Shown: piece after piece, positions 31,866 to 41,728 of the stretch
Numbering within the stretch: position 1 is the first letter of the stretch
Layout of the letters: the number at the start of each line of letters is the position of its first letter
DNA from: Paenibacillus pasadenensis
GTDB taxonomy: Bacteria; Bacillota; Bacilli; Paenibacillales; Paenibacillaceae
Direction of reading: 5' to 3'
DNA: 64,000 nucleotides
Assembly (NCBI RefSeq): GCF_023715725.1
Contig: NZ_JAMBOT010000005.1
Span: 186,001 to 250,000 of the forward strand
Made by a program: the position numbers and the translations under genes
The notes under the pieces: generated by a model
Told to the model about the DNA's origin: nothing
The model's input: only the letters and a program-made list of their open reading frames with translations
Database searches by the model: none

Positions 31866-34136
31866 ATGGCGATTAACGAAAAAGAACTGCGCGGGACGGC
31901 TGTAGGCCGCGATGCCTGGAGAGGCTTCCGGTCCGGCAAATGGCAGCGGCACATCGATGTCAACGATTTCATCGGAGCGAACATCAGCCCTTACGTCGGG
32001 GACGAGGCATTTTTGGCGGAGCCGACGGGGGCGACCCGCAAGCTGTGGGACAACGTGCTGGAGCTGATGCGCCGCGAGCGCCAAAACGGAGGCGTGCTGG
32101 ACGTGTCGACGGACATCGTCTCGACGATTACCTCCCATGCTCCCGGGTACATTGACCAAGAGCTGGAGCAAATTGTCGGCCTGCAAACGGACGCTCCGCT
32201 CAAGCGCTCCGTGCAGCCGCTTGGCGGCATCCGCATGGTCGTGGACGCCTGCGAAGCCTACGGCTACAAGGCCCAAGACGAGATGGTGAAGCTGTTCACC
32301 GACATCCGCAAAACGCATAACCAGGGCGTGTTCGACGCCTACACGTCGGAAATGCGCCTGGCCCGCAAAGCCGGAATTATCACCGGCCTGCCGGACGCTT
32401 ACGGCCGGGGCCGCATTATCGGCGATTACCGCCGCGTCGCTCTATACGGCGTTGACCGCTTAATTGCCGCCAAAAAGGAAGACCTCAAGCAGCGCGAAAC
32501 CGGCGTTATGTCGGAGAGCCTAATCCGGGCTCGCGAGGAGCTGTCGGAGCAGATTCGCGCGCTGGCGGAGCTGAAGACTATGGCCGCTTCGTACGGTTAT
32601 GATTTGTCGCAGCCTGCGGCGTCGGCGCAGGAAGCGGTGCAGTGGCTTTATTTTGCCTACCTTGCTGCCATTAAAGAACAGAACGGCGCGGCGATGAGCA
32701 TCGGGCGCATCTCCAGCTTCCTGGACATTTACATCGAGCGTGATTTGCAGGAAGGAAGGCTCACCGAGGCCGAGGCGCAGGAGCTGATCGACCATCTCGT
32801 CATGAAGCTGCGGCTTGTTAAATTCCTGCGTACGCCGGACTACAACGAGCTGTTCAGCGGCGACCCGACCTGGGTGACGGAATCGATTGGCGGAATGGGA
32901 CTGGACGGACGTTCGCGCGTCACCAAATCCAGCTTCCGTTTTTTGCACACGCTATATAACCTGGGACCAGCTCCCGAGCCGAACTTGACGGTGCTTTGGT
33001 CCAATCGTCTGCCGAAAGGCTTTAAGGAATACTGCGCCAAAGTATCCATAGATACGAGCTCGATCCAATATGAAAATGACGACGTCATGCGGCCGTTGTA
33101 CGGCGACGATTACGGCATTGCCTGCTGCGTGTCGGCGATGCGCATCGGGAAACAGATGCAGTTTTTCGGAGCGCGGGCGAACCTTGCCAAAGCTTTATTG
33201 TATGCGATCAATGGCGGCGTCGACGAAAAGCTGGGCGAGCAGATCGGACCGGCATACGCGCCGATCACGTCCGAGGTGCTGGACTACAAGGAAGTGCTGG
33301 CGCGGTACAACGGTATGCTGGATTGGCTGGCGGAGCTGTACATGAACACGTTGAACGTTATTCACTATATGCATGATAAATACTGCTACGAGCGCATTGA
33401 AATGGCGCTGCACGACACCGACATCGTACGCAGGATGGCCTGCGGCATCGCCGGATTGTCGGTAGTAGCGGACTCGCTCAGCGCAATCAAGTACGCCAAG
33501 GTGCGTCCGGTCCGCGATGAGCGGGGCTTGGCGGTGGACTTTGAAATTGAGGGAGAGTTCCCGCAATACGGCAACAACGATGATCGCGTTGACCGCATCG
33601 CCGTAGAGCTGACGGAGCGTTTCATGAACAAGCTCAAGCAGCATGAGACGTATCGCGGCGCGGTGCATACCCAGTCGGTGCTAACCATTACGTCGAATGT
33701 CGTGTACGGCAAAAAAACCGGCAGCACGCCGGACGGCCGCAAAGCGGGCGAGCCGTTTGCGCCGGGAGCCAACCCGATGCACGGCCGCGATCGCAAAGGC
33801 GCGCTCGCCTCGCTCAACTCGGTTGCCAAGCTTCCGTATGACAGCAGCCAGGACGGAATTTCGAATACCTTTTCCATTATTCCAAAAGCGCTTGGCAAAG
33901 AAGCTGATTCTCGCGTGCGCAACCTCGTCTCACTGCTGGACGGTTACAGCTTGAAAGGCGGTCACCACCTGAACATCAACGTGTTCAACCGCGAGCAGCT
34001 TATGGATGCGATGGAGCATCCCGAGCAGTATCCGCAGCTGACGATTCGCGTGTCGGGGTATGCGGTGAACTTTATCAAGCTGACGAGGGAGCAGCAGTTG
34101 GATGTAATTAACCGGACTTTCCATGGATCGGTGTGA
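31866..34136 (+). CDS. pflB: Formate acetyltransferase (pyruvate formate-lyase)
   Basis: This 756-residue glycyl-radical enzyme converts pyruvate and CoA into acetyl-CoA and formate. The catalytic Cys420-Cys421 pair ([10 protein letters not shown]) and the radical Gly731 in RVSGYAVNF are intact. ATG 31866 has AGGAGG 9 bases upstream; an in-frame GTG at 31830 has no site. Length is standard. Its activase gene follows after 624 bases that contain a repeat array. It supplies acetyl-CoA to AdhE under anaerobic conditions. Confidence 0.95.
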   Translation: MAINEKELRGTAVGRDAWRGFRSGKWQRHIDVNDFIGANISPYVGDEAFLAEPTGATRKLWDNVLELMRRERQNGGVLDVSTDIVSTITSHAPGYIDQELEQIVGLQTDAPLKRSVQPLGGIRMVVDACEAYGYKAQDEMVKLFTDIRKTHNQGVFDAYTSEMRLARKAGIITGLPDAYGRGRIIGDYRRVALYGVDRLIAAKKEDLKQRETGVMSESLIRAREELSEQIRALAELKTMAASYGYDLSQPAASAQEAVQWLYFAYLAAIKEQNGAAMSIGRISSFLDIYIERDLQEGRLTEAEAQELIDHLVMKLRLVKFLRTPDYNELFSGDPTWVTESIGGMGLDGRSRVTKSSFRFLHTLYNLGPAPEPNLTVLWSNRLPKGFKEYCAKVSIDTSSIQYENDDVMRPLYGDDYGIACCVSAMRIGKQMQFFGARANLAKALLYAINGGVDEKLGEQIGPAYAPITSEVLDYKEVLARYNGMLDWLAELYMNTLNVIHYMHDKYCYERIEMALHDTDIVRRMACGIAGLSVVADSLSAIKYAKVRPVRDERGLAVDFEIEGEFPQYGNNDDRVDRIAVELTERFMNKLKQHETYRGAVHTQSVLTITSNVVYGKKTGSTPDGRKAGEPFAPGANPMHGRDRKGALASLNSVAKLPYDSSQDGISNTFSIIPKALGKEADSRVRNLVSLLDGYSLKGGHHLNINVFNREQLMDAMEHPEQYPQLTIRVSGYAVNFIKLTREQQLDVINRTFHGSV

Positions 34137-34397
34137 CAGTTAGGCCGAGTGAAATTGGGTTAGCCGCACATACCCGCTGCGCTTCTCCAGGGCCTTCTGC
34201 CGCCTCCGCTTGATGCAAGCTCGCCCGCTCCTCTCCCAAGAAATCCCTTCTTGGGAGGGAGAGTGGGTGGACTCGCCTGGCATGTTCAAGCGGGAAGGAA
34301 CCCGGAACCCTATGTGCGATGGACACTTAAAGTGCAATTTTCGCGAAAGACAAAGACGATTTCTTGGGCTTGATATAGGCCATTTCAATAATATAAG
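34137..34397. other. Intergenic region with hairpins between pflB and repeats
   Basis: No gene is seen. CTCCCAAGAA (34233-34242) pairs perfectly with TTCTTGGGAG (34248-34257). The hairpin lacks a T-run on the plus strand; it may stabilise or end the pflB transcript. Confidence 0.5.
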
Positions 34398-34640
34398 CGG
34401 TATAAGTCCGTTTGGTCTTAAATCAATCGGATTGTGAGGATCCAGCACAAATAAGTCCCTTTTTGGTCTTATTGATGGCCAATTCATCAATTTAGGCGCA
34501 AATAAGTCCCTTTTTGGTCTTATTGAAGGCCATTTCATCGATTTAGGCGCAAATAAGCCCGTTATTGGTCTTAAATGAACCGGATTTGAAAAATTCAACA
34601 CAAATAAGCCCCTTTTTGGCCCTATTCAATCCAAAACAGA
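34398..34640. repeat. Tandem array of five ~51-bp repeats
   Basis: ATAAGTCC or ATAAGCCC recurs at 34402, 34451, 34502, 34553 and 34604 (periods 49, 51, 51, 51). The unit core ATAAGTCCCTTTTTGGTCTTAT is a short interrupted palindrome, followed by a diverging segment with GGCC-TTCATC. The sequence differs from the 52-bp arrays but the period and the palindromic core are alike. Confidence 0.85.
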
Positions 34641-34760
34641 GCTTTCAACGCAAAATTAGTGGACTTATTTCGCCAGAGTGCAGGGATAAAGCCCGCCAAA
34701 ACCAAGTCACTGGAAAATTCCATATATCAACAACAATATAGAGAGAGGGAGGGAGCCGTC

Positions 34761-35513
34761 ATGCATACTGGGAGAATCCACTCTCTCGAAACGTTCGGCA
34801 CGGTTGACGGGCCGGGTATACGTTTTGTTTTATTCATGCAGGGCTGCGCGCTTCAATGCCGCTACTGTCATAACCCCGATTCATGGGATACGGCTGCGGG
34901 CAAGCCTTATACCGTAGAGGAGATTTTGGCGGAGATTGAGCCGTACGTAGATTATTACAGAAGCTCCGGCGGAGGCGTTACGGTAACGGGCGGCGAGCCG
35001 ACGCTGCAGGCGCCATTTGTGGCAAAGCTGTTCCAGGCCTGCAAGGAGCGCTGGGGTCTGCATACCGCTCTCGACTCCTCGGGTTTTTGCGATATCCATC
35101 ATGCGGCGCCGCTGCTCGCGGTTACGGATTTAGTGCTGCTGGACTTAAAATATATGGACTCCGAAGGGCATCGGCGGCTGACGACGCAGCCGAACGGGCG
35201 CATCCTTGCTTTTGCAAGACATCTGTCCCAGCTTGGCATTCCGATGTGGGTGCGGCGGGTACTGGTGCCCGGGCTGACGGACAACGCCGCCGATCTGCTA
35301 GGTTTGGGCAGATTCTTGTCCAGTCTGCGAAAGGTGGAAAAGGTAGAGGTGCTGCCGTATCACCGGATGGGCGTTTTTAAGTGGCAGCAGCTTGGACGGG
35401 AGTACACGCTGGAGGGCTACCGCGAGCCGGACGCCAAGGAATTGGAGTGCGCCGTAAAATGGATTGAGCAGGGCCGAAGGGACGGGGCAGAGCTGCGGAC
35501 GGCTGTGCGGTGA
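34761..35513 (+). CDS. pflA: Pyruvate formate-lyase activating enzyme
   Basis: This 250-residue radical-SAM enzyme installs the glycyl radical in PflB. The cluster motif C-x3-C-x2-C is visible (GCALQCRYCHN) near residue 30-40, with TGGEPTLQ as the SAM-binding GGE motif. ATG 34761 has GGGAGGGAG just upstream; the open frame begins earlier without a site. It may have its own promoter because 624 bases separate it from pflB. Confidence 0.93.
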   Translation: MHTGRIHSLETFGTVDGPGIRFVLFMQGCALQCRYCHNPDSWDTAAGKPYTVEEILAEIEPYVDYYRSSGGGVTVTGGEPTLQAPFVAKLFQACKERWGLHTALDSSGFCDIHHAAPLLAVTDLVLLDLKYMDSEGHRRLTTQPNGRILAFARHLSQLGIPMWVRRVLVPGLTDNAADLLGLGRFLSSLRKVEKVEVLPYHRMGVFKWQQLGREYTLEGYREPDAKELECAVKWIEQGRRDGAELRTAVR

Positions 35514-35670
35514 AGGAAATTTTTATTTACAATTTATCCCTTTTCATATATAGTAACTCTAATTTTATCCTGTATGCCCATTAAAGTTGATTTAGCGGAG
35601 AGTCTCCGTCCCTAACGGGAGGGGGCTTTTTGCATTTAGCCGCGCAACAACTCGAGACGGAGGGAATGAC

Positions 35671-36222
35671 ATGGACTTGACGCTGCAAACGGAGAGATTG
35701 ACCTTGCGACTGCTTTTGCCCGAGGACGCCGAGTCTATTGAAACATTGGCTGGAGACAGGGAAGTGGCCGACACAACGCTGAACATGCCGCATCCTTATC
35801 CCCCAGGCTCGGCAGCTGCGTTTATCGCCAGAAGACGGGAGGCGGCGGAGCAAGGAGACGGGTTCACTTTTGCGATCACCCTTGCTGAAACGGGCGCATT
35901 TCTCGGAGCAGTCGGGCTGCATGTGAACAAAACCCATAACATGGCGGAGCTTGGTTATTGGGTCGGCAAGCCTTACTGGAGCAAGGGATACTGCACGGAA
36001 GCGGCGGCGCGCGCCGTTCAGTTTGCGTTTGACGAGCTGGAGCTGAACCGGTTATATGCCGCGGCGATGACTCGCAACCCGGCGTCGTACAAAGTAATGG
36101 AGAATATCGGAATGAGGTTTGAAGGTATTTTGCGCCATCATATACGGAAGGGAGACGTTTACGAGGATTTGAGATACTACGGATTGCTCCGAACAGATGT
36201 AGAGAGCATTGTCAATAAATAA
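35671..36222 (+). CDS. GNAT N-acetyltransferase (RimJ/RimL type)
   Basis: 183 residues with the RimJ/RimL-type GNAT fold: TERLTLRLLLPEDAE at the N-terminus, GYWVGKPYWSKGYCTEA carrying the acetyl-CoA pyrophosphate-binding turn, and NPASYKVMENIGMRFEG. It transfers an acetyl group to the amine of a protein or small molecule. CGGAGGG precedes the ATG. Between pflA and this gene (35514-35670) there is a G/C-rich possible hairpin before CTTTTTG at 35614. No clear link to neighbours. Confidence 0.85.
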   Translation: MDLTLQTERLTLRLLLPEDAESIETLAGDREVADTTLNMPHPYPPGSAAAFIARRREAAEQGDGFTFAITLAETGAFLGAVGLHVNKTHNMAELGYWVGKPYWSKGYCTEAAARAVQFAFDELELNRLYAAAMTRNPASYKVMENIGMRFEGILRHHIRKGDVYEDLRYYGLLRTDVESIVNK

Positions 36223-36258
36223 GGTTTAATTAACCGAACGCGGACGGAGGTTTTAAAA

Positions 36259-36921
36259 ATGCCGGTTGAGAATTGCATACAAAGTTCGCCGCAGCAAACA
36301 CAATTAAACTTTCAGCTGTTTCTGCCGCATGACTATCTCGTCCACGATGACAGCAACTATCCGTTGTTCTTATTTCTTCACGGGGCAAAAAAACGCGGCG
36401 AGGATATTCATAAGTTAGACGGGTACGGTATGAACCGGATTGCGGAAAACAACCAGGAATTCCCGTATATCGTCCTTACGCCGCAATGTCCGGCCGATTC
36501 GGATTGGATCACGGAATTTGATACCGTTATGGCTTTGGTGGATGAAACGGTAACGAAGTACAGGGTCGATTCCAAACGAATTTACGTAACGGGGTTTAGC
36601 ATGGGGGGCAACGGGGCGTGGCATTACGCTTCGAAAATGCCCGGACTTTTTGCAGCGGCCGTCCCGCTGTCAGGATGGTACGATCCAGACCGAGCCCGTA
36701 CGTTAATGGACATGCCAGTATGGGCCTTCCACTGTGTAGACGACGATGTTGTCTCTTGCTCCGGAACAGAGGAAATGGTCGAGGCATTAACAATAGCTGG
36801 CGGAAAGGTGAAGGCTACTTATTATACGGGACTTAAACACGACCATCAGGTCATGTATGAAACATACAATAACCCGGACTTGCACGCCTGGTTAGCGAAG
36901 CAAACTCGTAACCATTTGTAG
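36259..36921 (+). CDS. Alpha/beta hydrolase (esterase/phospholipase-like)
   Basis: This 220-residue alpha/beta hydrolase has LFLHGAKKRGED as oxyanion region, the nucleophile Ser in GFSMGG, Asp in CVDDDVV and His in KHDHQVM. It resembles the predicted peptidase/phospholipase-carboxylesterase group (polyhydroxybutyrate depolymerase-like). No signal peptide, so it acts inside the cell. CGGAGG precedes the ATG. It follows the GNAT gene by 36 bases and may be cotranscribed. Substrate unknown. Confidence 0.8.
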   Translation: MPVENCIQSSPQQTQLNFQLFLPHDYLVHDDSNYPLFLFLHGAKKRGEDIHKLDGYGMNRIAENNQEFPYIVLTPQCPADSDWITEFDTVMALVDETVTKYRVDSKRIYVTGFSMGGNGAWHYASKMPGLFAAAVPLSGWYDPDRARTLMDMPVWAFHCVDDDVVSCSGTEEMVEALTIAGGKVKATYYTGLKHDHQVMYETYNNPDLHAWLAKQTRNHL

Positions 36922-37026
36922 TTAGAAAAAAGGTTTTAGACTCATCCCCGGCCGGGAACCTTGCGAAATAAAGTATTAGATGGGAGTCGTTGATTTAGCG
37001 CGGTTTATTAATTTAATAAATAAAAG

Positions 37027-37072
37027 CAGAGGCAGACCAAGACTTGATAAATAAAGTCTTAGACTGCCTCTG
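37027..37072 (-). terminator. Terminator of minus-strand ATPase gene
   Basis: Two nested stems: CAGAGGCAG (37027-37035) with CTGCCTCTG (37064-37072), and AAGACTT (37039-37045) with AAGTCTT (37054-37060). On the minus strand it is followed by TTTTA. It probably also ends the esterase transcript from the other side. Confidence 0.65.
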
Positions 37073-37121
37073 TTGGCCTTAAACTAACGTTTCCCGTTAG
37101 TTTAATAACGAGAGCTCGAAT

Positions 37122-37628
37122 TCATATTAATTCAAGTTCAAGAAGATCCAGGTTGTTGTGAACGAGAATCATTTTGTCTTTATATTCCCATCGGCTGATC
37201 AAATCAGGCAGCTTTATCAAATTGTAGTCTTTATTCCATGTCAACAAATTGTGGATACCTTCTAATGTCTCGCGCTTCTTGCTTGGATCGATCCCTGTAA
37301 TGCGCTCTTCATAGCGCCTCCATATTCGTTCTTCCTGAACGGGTAAAGTTGTCATTAAAACGACGATCTTATCCGCGGCGGCAAAGCTCGGCTCAACCCA
37401 CGATCTGTACACACCTTCAACGATCCATGAATCGAAACCGATGATCTCTTTGAGCTGACGGTCCCGCTCTTCTTCCGGTGCTTTGACTCCGTATTCGTTC
37501 GACTGATTATGCCAGAAAATATCGTCTAGATCATAATGCGGGATGCCGAGCTTTCCGCTCAATAAAGACGCGACATAAGATTTGCCGCTCCCTGAGCCCC
37601 CAATGATATGAATTCGAATTGTGAGCAC
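37122..37628 (-). CDS. P-loop ATPase, DNA-topology-modulation/adenylate-kinase-like
   Basis: This 168-residue protein has a Walker A GGSGSGKS at residues 9-16, then LGIPHYDLDDIFWH and a conserved WIVEGVYRSW segment. These match the small kinase-like ATPases annotated as topology modulation protein (FlaR-like). GTG 37628 is chosen because GAAGGAAGAG is directly upstream and the family usually starts just before the P-loop; a longer TTG-started frame reaches 37661. Its phosphate acceptor is unknown. Confidence 0.75.
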   Translation of the reverse strand: MLTIRIHIIGGSGSGKSYVASLLSGKLGIPHYDLDDIFWHNQSNEYGVKAPEEERDRQLKEIIGFDSWIVEGVYRSWVEPSFAAADKIVVLMTTLPVQEERIWRRYEERITGIDPSKKRETLEGIHNLLTWNKDYNLIKLPDLISRWEYKDKMILVHNNLDLLELELI

Positions 37629-37892
37629 CTCTTCCTTCAAAATTGTATCTGTAAAACCCAATTTGTCTTTCTGTTTAAACTTCCTGCCTTTAAATCAAAG
37701 TTGTGTTAAATTAGCCTGCCCGTTAGCTTAATGAAGCGTTAGCTGCCTCTAATACTAATTTTCTCAGTCTAACATTTTATTGTTAATCCATACTTTGATT
37801 TTCTTTGGACGCTGATGTTCAATTATTATAAACGCCCGTACAACTTCCTTCTGCCTTTCATACGATACACTAGATTGTAAAGATGGAGAGGA

Positions 37893-38438
37893 ATGGTAGA
37901 AGTGAGCCGTCAAGGGCTAGAGCTTATTGTTGTTATTAAAAAGCCGGGAAGCCGCATCGTGTCCAAAGTTCCGCTAAAAGACATGCAGCGTGTCGTAGTT
38001 GTGTACAACCGGCAATTCACAAATGCTCCCAACACAACGCAAATTGCGAGCGGCGCAGGAAAAAGCAGCGCAGCGGGCAGCAACGCCGCTATCGCTTCTC
38101 CCGATACGTTTCAGCAGGAAAGCATCGGCGCTGGCGGAAAAGCAATGAATAAAGGGCAGCTGCGCAAAGCCAAAGGCAACAGAACAAACGGAGGCCGATC
38201 CGCAAGAGGCAAAGAAGCGATAATTGTTGTTAACGATCAGGTCGTGAAGTTAGTGCGGCGCGACGGTCAAGCTTCCGCAACCCAGGTTGCCAGCGGCGCA
38301 GGCAAGTACAGCACGGGAGGCACCAACTCGGCTATCGACAGCCCGAGAACCAAGCAGCAGCAGGCGGTTGGCGGAGGCAGCGGAGGCGTTGGCGTTAATA
38401 AGCTGTCGGGTAAGGCCAAGGGGCGGCGCTCCAGATAA
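37893..38438 (+). CDS. Basic protein with two internal ~55-residue repeats
   Basis: This 181-residue, Gly/Ser/Lys/Arg-rich protein was not recognised. It has two copies of a unit: a hydrophobic beta strand (LELIVVIKK; EAIIVVNDQVVKLV), then TQIASGAGKSS or TQVASGAGKYS, then SN-AI-SP-T-QQ and a basic tail (KAKGNRT; KAKGRRS). GAGAGGA lies before ATG 37893; GTG 37902 is another possible start. No signal peptide or membrane segment. The basic repeats suggest nucleic-acid binding or a spore/coat role, but nothing proves it. Confidence 0.65.
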   Translation: MVEVSRQGLELIVVIKKPGSRIVSKVPLKDMQRVVVVYNRQFTNAPNTTQIASGAGKSSAAGSNAAIASPDTFQQESIGAGGKAMNKGQLRKAKGNRTNGGRSARGKEAIIVVNDQVVKLVRRDGQASATQVASGAGKYSTGGTNSAIDSPRTKQQQAVGGGSGGVGVNKLSGKAKGRRSR

Positions 38439-38519
38439 TTCTTCTTTTTCAATTTTTCCTCCCGCTAAGGTTAAGGGTATACTAAAAGAACTTACTTGCA
38501 CCCAAGGAGGTCTTAACCG

Positions 38520-39455
38520 ATGCGCAGATACCTAACTCAAAGCGCCGTACTCCTCCCGCTGTCTCTTATTCTATTAACGGGCTGCGGCGCAGCGGAGACA
38601 GGCGGGCAAGCAGACGGTAGCCGCACAAACAATTCAGACACAGCGGATATAACAACTCAAGCAGCAGAAAACAAGCCATCTGCGAGCCAGGAGTTGCCCG
38701 AATCCTCGGCACCAAGCAACGTTCCGGCAGCGCTGACTTCCTCAACGGCGCAGCCTTCCGCAACATTGAAACCTTCCGTCTCGCCTCAGCCGCCGGTTAA
38801 GCCGTCTCCCTCGCCGAAACCGCAGCCGGTTCAGAAAAAGAACAAGCTGCCGTCCGGCTTTGTTTATTTGGACGAGGTCATTCCGAATGCTCAATACGAG
38901 ATTCGGTACTTCGGCGAGCATAACTTTGTCGGGCGCAAAATTAACGGGTACAATGCTCCGCTGGCGATCATGACGAAACAGGCTGCAGCCGCGTTGAAGG
39001 AAGTGCAGCAATGGCTCGCGCTCAAAGGCTACGGGCTGAAAATATTCGACGCCTACCGTCCGGCCAAGGCGGTGCAGCAGTTTGTCGCCTGGTCGAAGGA
39101 CCCGAAGGACCAGAAGATGAAAAAAGAGTTTTACCCGCAGGTGGACAAGTCCAAAACGTTCAAGCTTGGTTATATTTCCTCGCGCTCCGGCCATTCGCGC
39201 GGCAGCACGGTGGATCTGACGCTGTACAGCCTGAAAACCGGCAAAGAGGTTGATATGGGCTCTCCATATGATTTCTTCGGAGACATTTCCAGCCACGGCA
39301 CGAAAAAAATCGGCAAGGAACAGGCGCTGGCAAGATCGGTGCTGAAGCGGGCGATGGAGCGCAGCGGCTTTGAAGCGTACAGCAAGGAATGGTGGCATTA
39401 CACGCTGGAAAAAGAGCCTTATCCAAAGCGTTATTTTGACTTTAACGTGGAGTAG
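38520..39455 (+). CDS. VanX-type D-Ala-D-Ala dipeptidase lipoprotein
   Basis: This 311-residue lipoprotein has lipobox LTGC (Cys22), a long Pro/Ser/Thr-rich linker to about residue 120, and a VanX/DdpX-type zinc dipeptidase domain: [13 protein letters not shown], the zinc motif [11 protein letters not shown] and the C-terminal KEWWHYTL with catalytic Glu and zinc His. VanX proteins hydrolyse D-alanyl-D-alanine. No vanHA genes are nearby, so a cell-wall recycling or nutrient role is more likely than vancomycin resistance. AAGGAGG precedes the ATG. Confidence 0.85.
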   Translation: MRRYLTQSAVLLPLSLILLTGCGAAETGGQADGSRTNNSDTADITTQAAENKPSASQELPESSAPSNVPAALTSSTAQPSATLKPSVSPQPPVKPSPSPKPQPVQKKNKLPSGFVYLDEVIPNAQYEIRYFGEHNFVGRKINGYNAPLAIMTKQAAAALKEVQQWLALKGYGLKIFDAYRPAKAVQQFVAWSKDPKDQKMKKEFYPQVDKSKTFKLGYISSRSGHSRGSTVDLTLYSLKTGKEVDMGSPYDFFGDISSHGTKKIGKEQALARSVLKRAMERSGFEAYSKEWWHYTLEKEPYPKRYFDFNVE

Positions 39456-39488
39456 GGCATCACCTGCACACAATAGCCTGAAGCATGA

Positions 39489-39532
39489 AAAGACCTGCTT
39501 CGCTGTGATTACAGCGGAACAGGTCCTTTTTT
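39489..39532. terminator. Bidirectional terminator
   Basis: AAGACCTG...CGCTGT (39490-39506) pairs with ACAGCG...CAGGTCCTT (39511-39527), followed by a T-run on the plus strand and preceded by AAAA; between convergent genes. Confidence 0.8.
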
Positions 39533-39545
39533 CATGGCGAGACGC

Positions 39546-40964
39546 CTATCTTTTTGTCAGCAACACTTTCAACCCGTCCAGCTCAGGCTTGGCCCACAGC
39601 TGCCGATGGCTGTACGCATATTCCTCTGCCTCGCCTTCGTCTCCAGGAGAAACGTAGTCGTTGCGGATTCGGGACAGCTTCTTTTGGCCGGTTACATACA
39701 CGGGCACAAACCGATTCGCCTTCCGGGCCGCATCGGCCAGGATACCCAGCTCCCGGCTTTCGCCGTTCAAAAGGTATTCGAGCACCAGCCGGTCGTATAC
39801 CATAACAGTCGAAGCCTCTTCCTGATGCTCTTCAAGCAGGCGCTGCGCAGGCTCCAGCTCGCCCTGATTTAAATAAATAGCCAGCAGCTCGTAACGAGCG
39901 CCCAAATTGTCGTTTGGACATAGCTGGAGCAGTTCTTCATATTGACCGGCTGCCGCAGCTTCGTTGTCCGCCGCTTGCAGCAGACGCGCATAGGCAAATT
40001 TGATGCGCATAAATGGACGCGTTTCAATCAGACCCCAGAAATGGCCGGTATTCTCTTTAAAATAAACCTCGCCAAGACTGTCCGCTGCCGCGCTCATGCC
40101 CGTTTGGGCGAGGCGAAGCGATTCCTCAAGCGTATTCGCTTCCTGGGAGAGCAGCAGGTAAGCGTCGGCATTGCCGGAATCCAAGGCGATGGCCTGTTGA
40201 GCCAGCTTTTTCCGACGGGCCGGGCTTGTCTCGCGGTCGGCCTCCATAAGCAGCTCGCGGGCTTGTTGAGCTGGGCTTCCGGTATTGGCCTTCAGCTTCG
40301 GAGGTCCCTGACGCAGCAAATTGTTCACGAACGATTGCGCTTGCTCAGCCGTCTCAAAATTTTGCTGCGCCAGCAGCTCGTGGATGAGCCGCATCTGCTC
40401 CTCGCTCTCCCGCATCGATACGGCGACGGAGGAAGCGGCGCCACCTGCTTGCGGAACTGTCTCCAATGCGCCGTTTTCCTCTACATAGTCATAAAATTGG
40501 TTCAAGCTGCGTCCCAGCGTCCCCGTGGAAACATCGTGTTTTTTCGCCAGCTCTTGCTGCGTCACCTCAGCTTCGATGCTGTTGGCAAAAAGGTATTCAA
40601 GCGCCGCCGCATACCCGCCAGGCTTCCGGAAGTTCGGCTCAACATTCGCTGTATACTGGTTCCAATCCGTTAAAATATCGGAGGCGAGTTTACGTGAAAT
40701 TTCGTTATGAAGCGGATAGCTTTGGAAGACTTCCTCAATGAAAGTTGCCGCTACTTCCTTATAAATGTCCGATTTCCATTCCATGCCGGTGTGAATCGAT
40801 TGCAGCAGCTTTTCCCGGGTATACTCGCTTTTCGGGGCTTTTTTGGCTCCTGGGAAAGGAATGACGTTATCTCTTCTTTGCTGTTCATCCTTTTGCAGAC
40901 AGCATTTTTTATACTTTTTTCCGCTTCCGCAATGGCAAGCGTCGTTTCTTCCAATCAGGTTCAT
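39546..40964 (-). CDS. SEC-C zinc-binding protein with TPR-like repeats
   Basis: This 472-residue cytoplasmic protein begins with a SEC-C motif (CHCGSGKKYKKCC, residues about 9-21), the zinc-binding element also found at the SecA C-terminus. The rest is helical and resembles tetratricopeptide repeats at the C-terminus (LLQAADNEAAAAGQYEELLQL). A short helix-turn-helix-like stretch (QQELAKKHDVSTGTLGRSLN) lies in the middle. ATG 40964 has AGGAGA 6 bases upstream; the open frame extends to 41156 without a site. Function not known. Confidence 0.75.
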   Translation of the reverse strand: MNLIGRNDACHCGSGKKYKKCCLQKDEQQRRDNVIPFPGAKKAPKSEYTREKLLQSIHTGMEWKSDIYKEVAATFIEEVFQSYPLHNEISRKLASDILTDWNQYTANVEPNFRKPGGYAAALEYLFANSIEAEVTQQELAKKHDVSTGTLGRSLNQFYDYVEENGALETVPQAGGAASSVAVSMRESEEQMRLIHELLAQQNFETAEQAQSFVNNLLRQGPPKLKANTGSPAQQARELLMEADRETSPARRKKLAQQAIALDSGNADAYLLLSQEANTLEESLRLAQTGMSAAADSLGEVYFKENTGHFWGLIETRPFMRIKFAYARLLQAADNEAAAAGQYEELLQLCPNDNLGARYELLAIYLNQGELEPAQRLLEEHQEEASTVMVYDRLVLEYLLNGESRELGILADAARKANRFVPVYVTGQKKLSRIRNDYVSPGDEGEAEEYAYSHRQLWAKPELDGLKVLLTKR

Positions 40965-41074
40965 TTTAAATCTCCTGTTCATTTCGATATACTTCATTAT
41001 ACCGAATAACGTCGAATCTTCCAAAAGAGACTGGGATCGTAACACCTGAACCTGATTAGAGAGTAGGGATTGAA

Positions 41075-41725
41075 ATGAGCGAGGGACGCAAAAGATTAAA
41101 GCTGGAAACGCCGAGGCTGCCGGGAGAGCTGTCCGAGCTGACGCTTCCTGCGGCATTCGGCACGAGAGAAATGTTTGAGTCGGGATTGGTTGAGGAGCAG
41201 CGGATTGAGGAGCTGGAAGCGTCCAGAGTTGTTTTTGACGGTGTGAAATTCCGCCATGTTACGTTCTCATCCGTGAAGCTGCAGGAAATTGAGCTGACCG
41301 ACGTCGTTTTTGAGAAATGCGATCTGTCCAATGTGGACCTTAGCGGGGCGGTTATTCACCGGGCGGAGTTCCGTTCCTGCAAAATGCTCGGCGTCGATCT
41401 GAGCGATTGTACGCTCCGCAATATTTTGTTTGAGGACTGCCTGCTCGATTACGCGAACTTTCGGGCCTCCACGGCCAAAGGGATCGTTTATGCGGACAGC
41501 TCCATGAACAGCTCCGATTTTGGCATGTCCAAGCTGTCCAAAACGGAGTTTCACCGCTGCAAGCTTGACCGGGCCCAGCTCGGCACGGAGCTGAAGGGCA
41601 TAGACTTAAGCGATTGCGAATTCAACAGCCTGGCGGCAAGGCCGGAGGATTTGCGGGGCTGCATCATTTCGCGGGAGCAGGCTTTTATAGTAGCGGGCAT
41701 ATTTGGGCTTGTCGTGAAGGAGTAG
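41075..41725 (+). CDS. Pentapeptide-repeat protein
   Basis: 216 residues. From about residue 50 the protein has repeating A/S/C-D/N-L/F-x-x units (FEKCDLSNVDLSGA, FRSCKMLGVDLSDC, FEDCLLDYANFRAS), which fold as a right-handed quadrilateral beta-helix. Relatives include DNA mimics such as Qnr but most are of unknown role. GAGAGTAGGG lies upstream of the ATG. The C-terminus ends in a hydrophobic helix (FIVAGIFGLVV). Confidence 0.8.
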   Translation: MSEGRKRLKLETPRLPGELSELTLPAAFGTREMFESGLVEEQRIEELEASRVVFDGVKFRHVTFSSVKLQEIELTDVVFEKCDLSNVDLSGAVIHRAEFRSCKMLGVDLSDCTLRNILFEDCLLDYANFRASTAKGIVYADSSMNSSDFGMSKLSKTEFHRCKLDRAQLGTELKGIDLSDCEFNSLAARPEDLRGCIISREQAFIVAGIFGLVVKE

Positions 41726-41728
41726 GCA

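Noticed and set aside
38520-39455. Vancomycin-resistance gene
   Set aside because: Only the VanX-like domain is present, on a lipoprotein, without vanH, vanA or vanRS nearby.
41075-41725. Quinolone-resistance (qnr) gene
   Set aside because: The protein has pentapeptide repeats but its N-terminal 50 residues and its length do not fit Qnr, and the repeats alone do not show this role.
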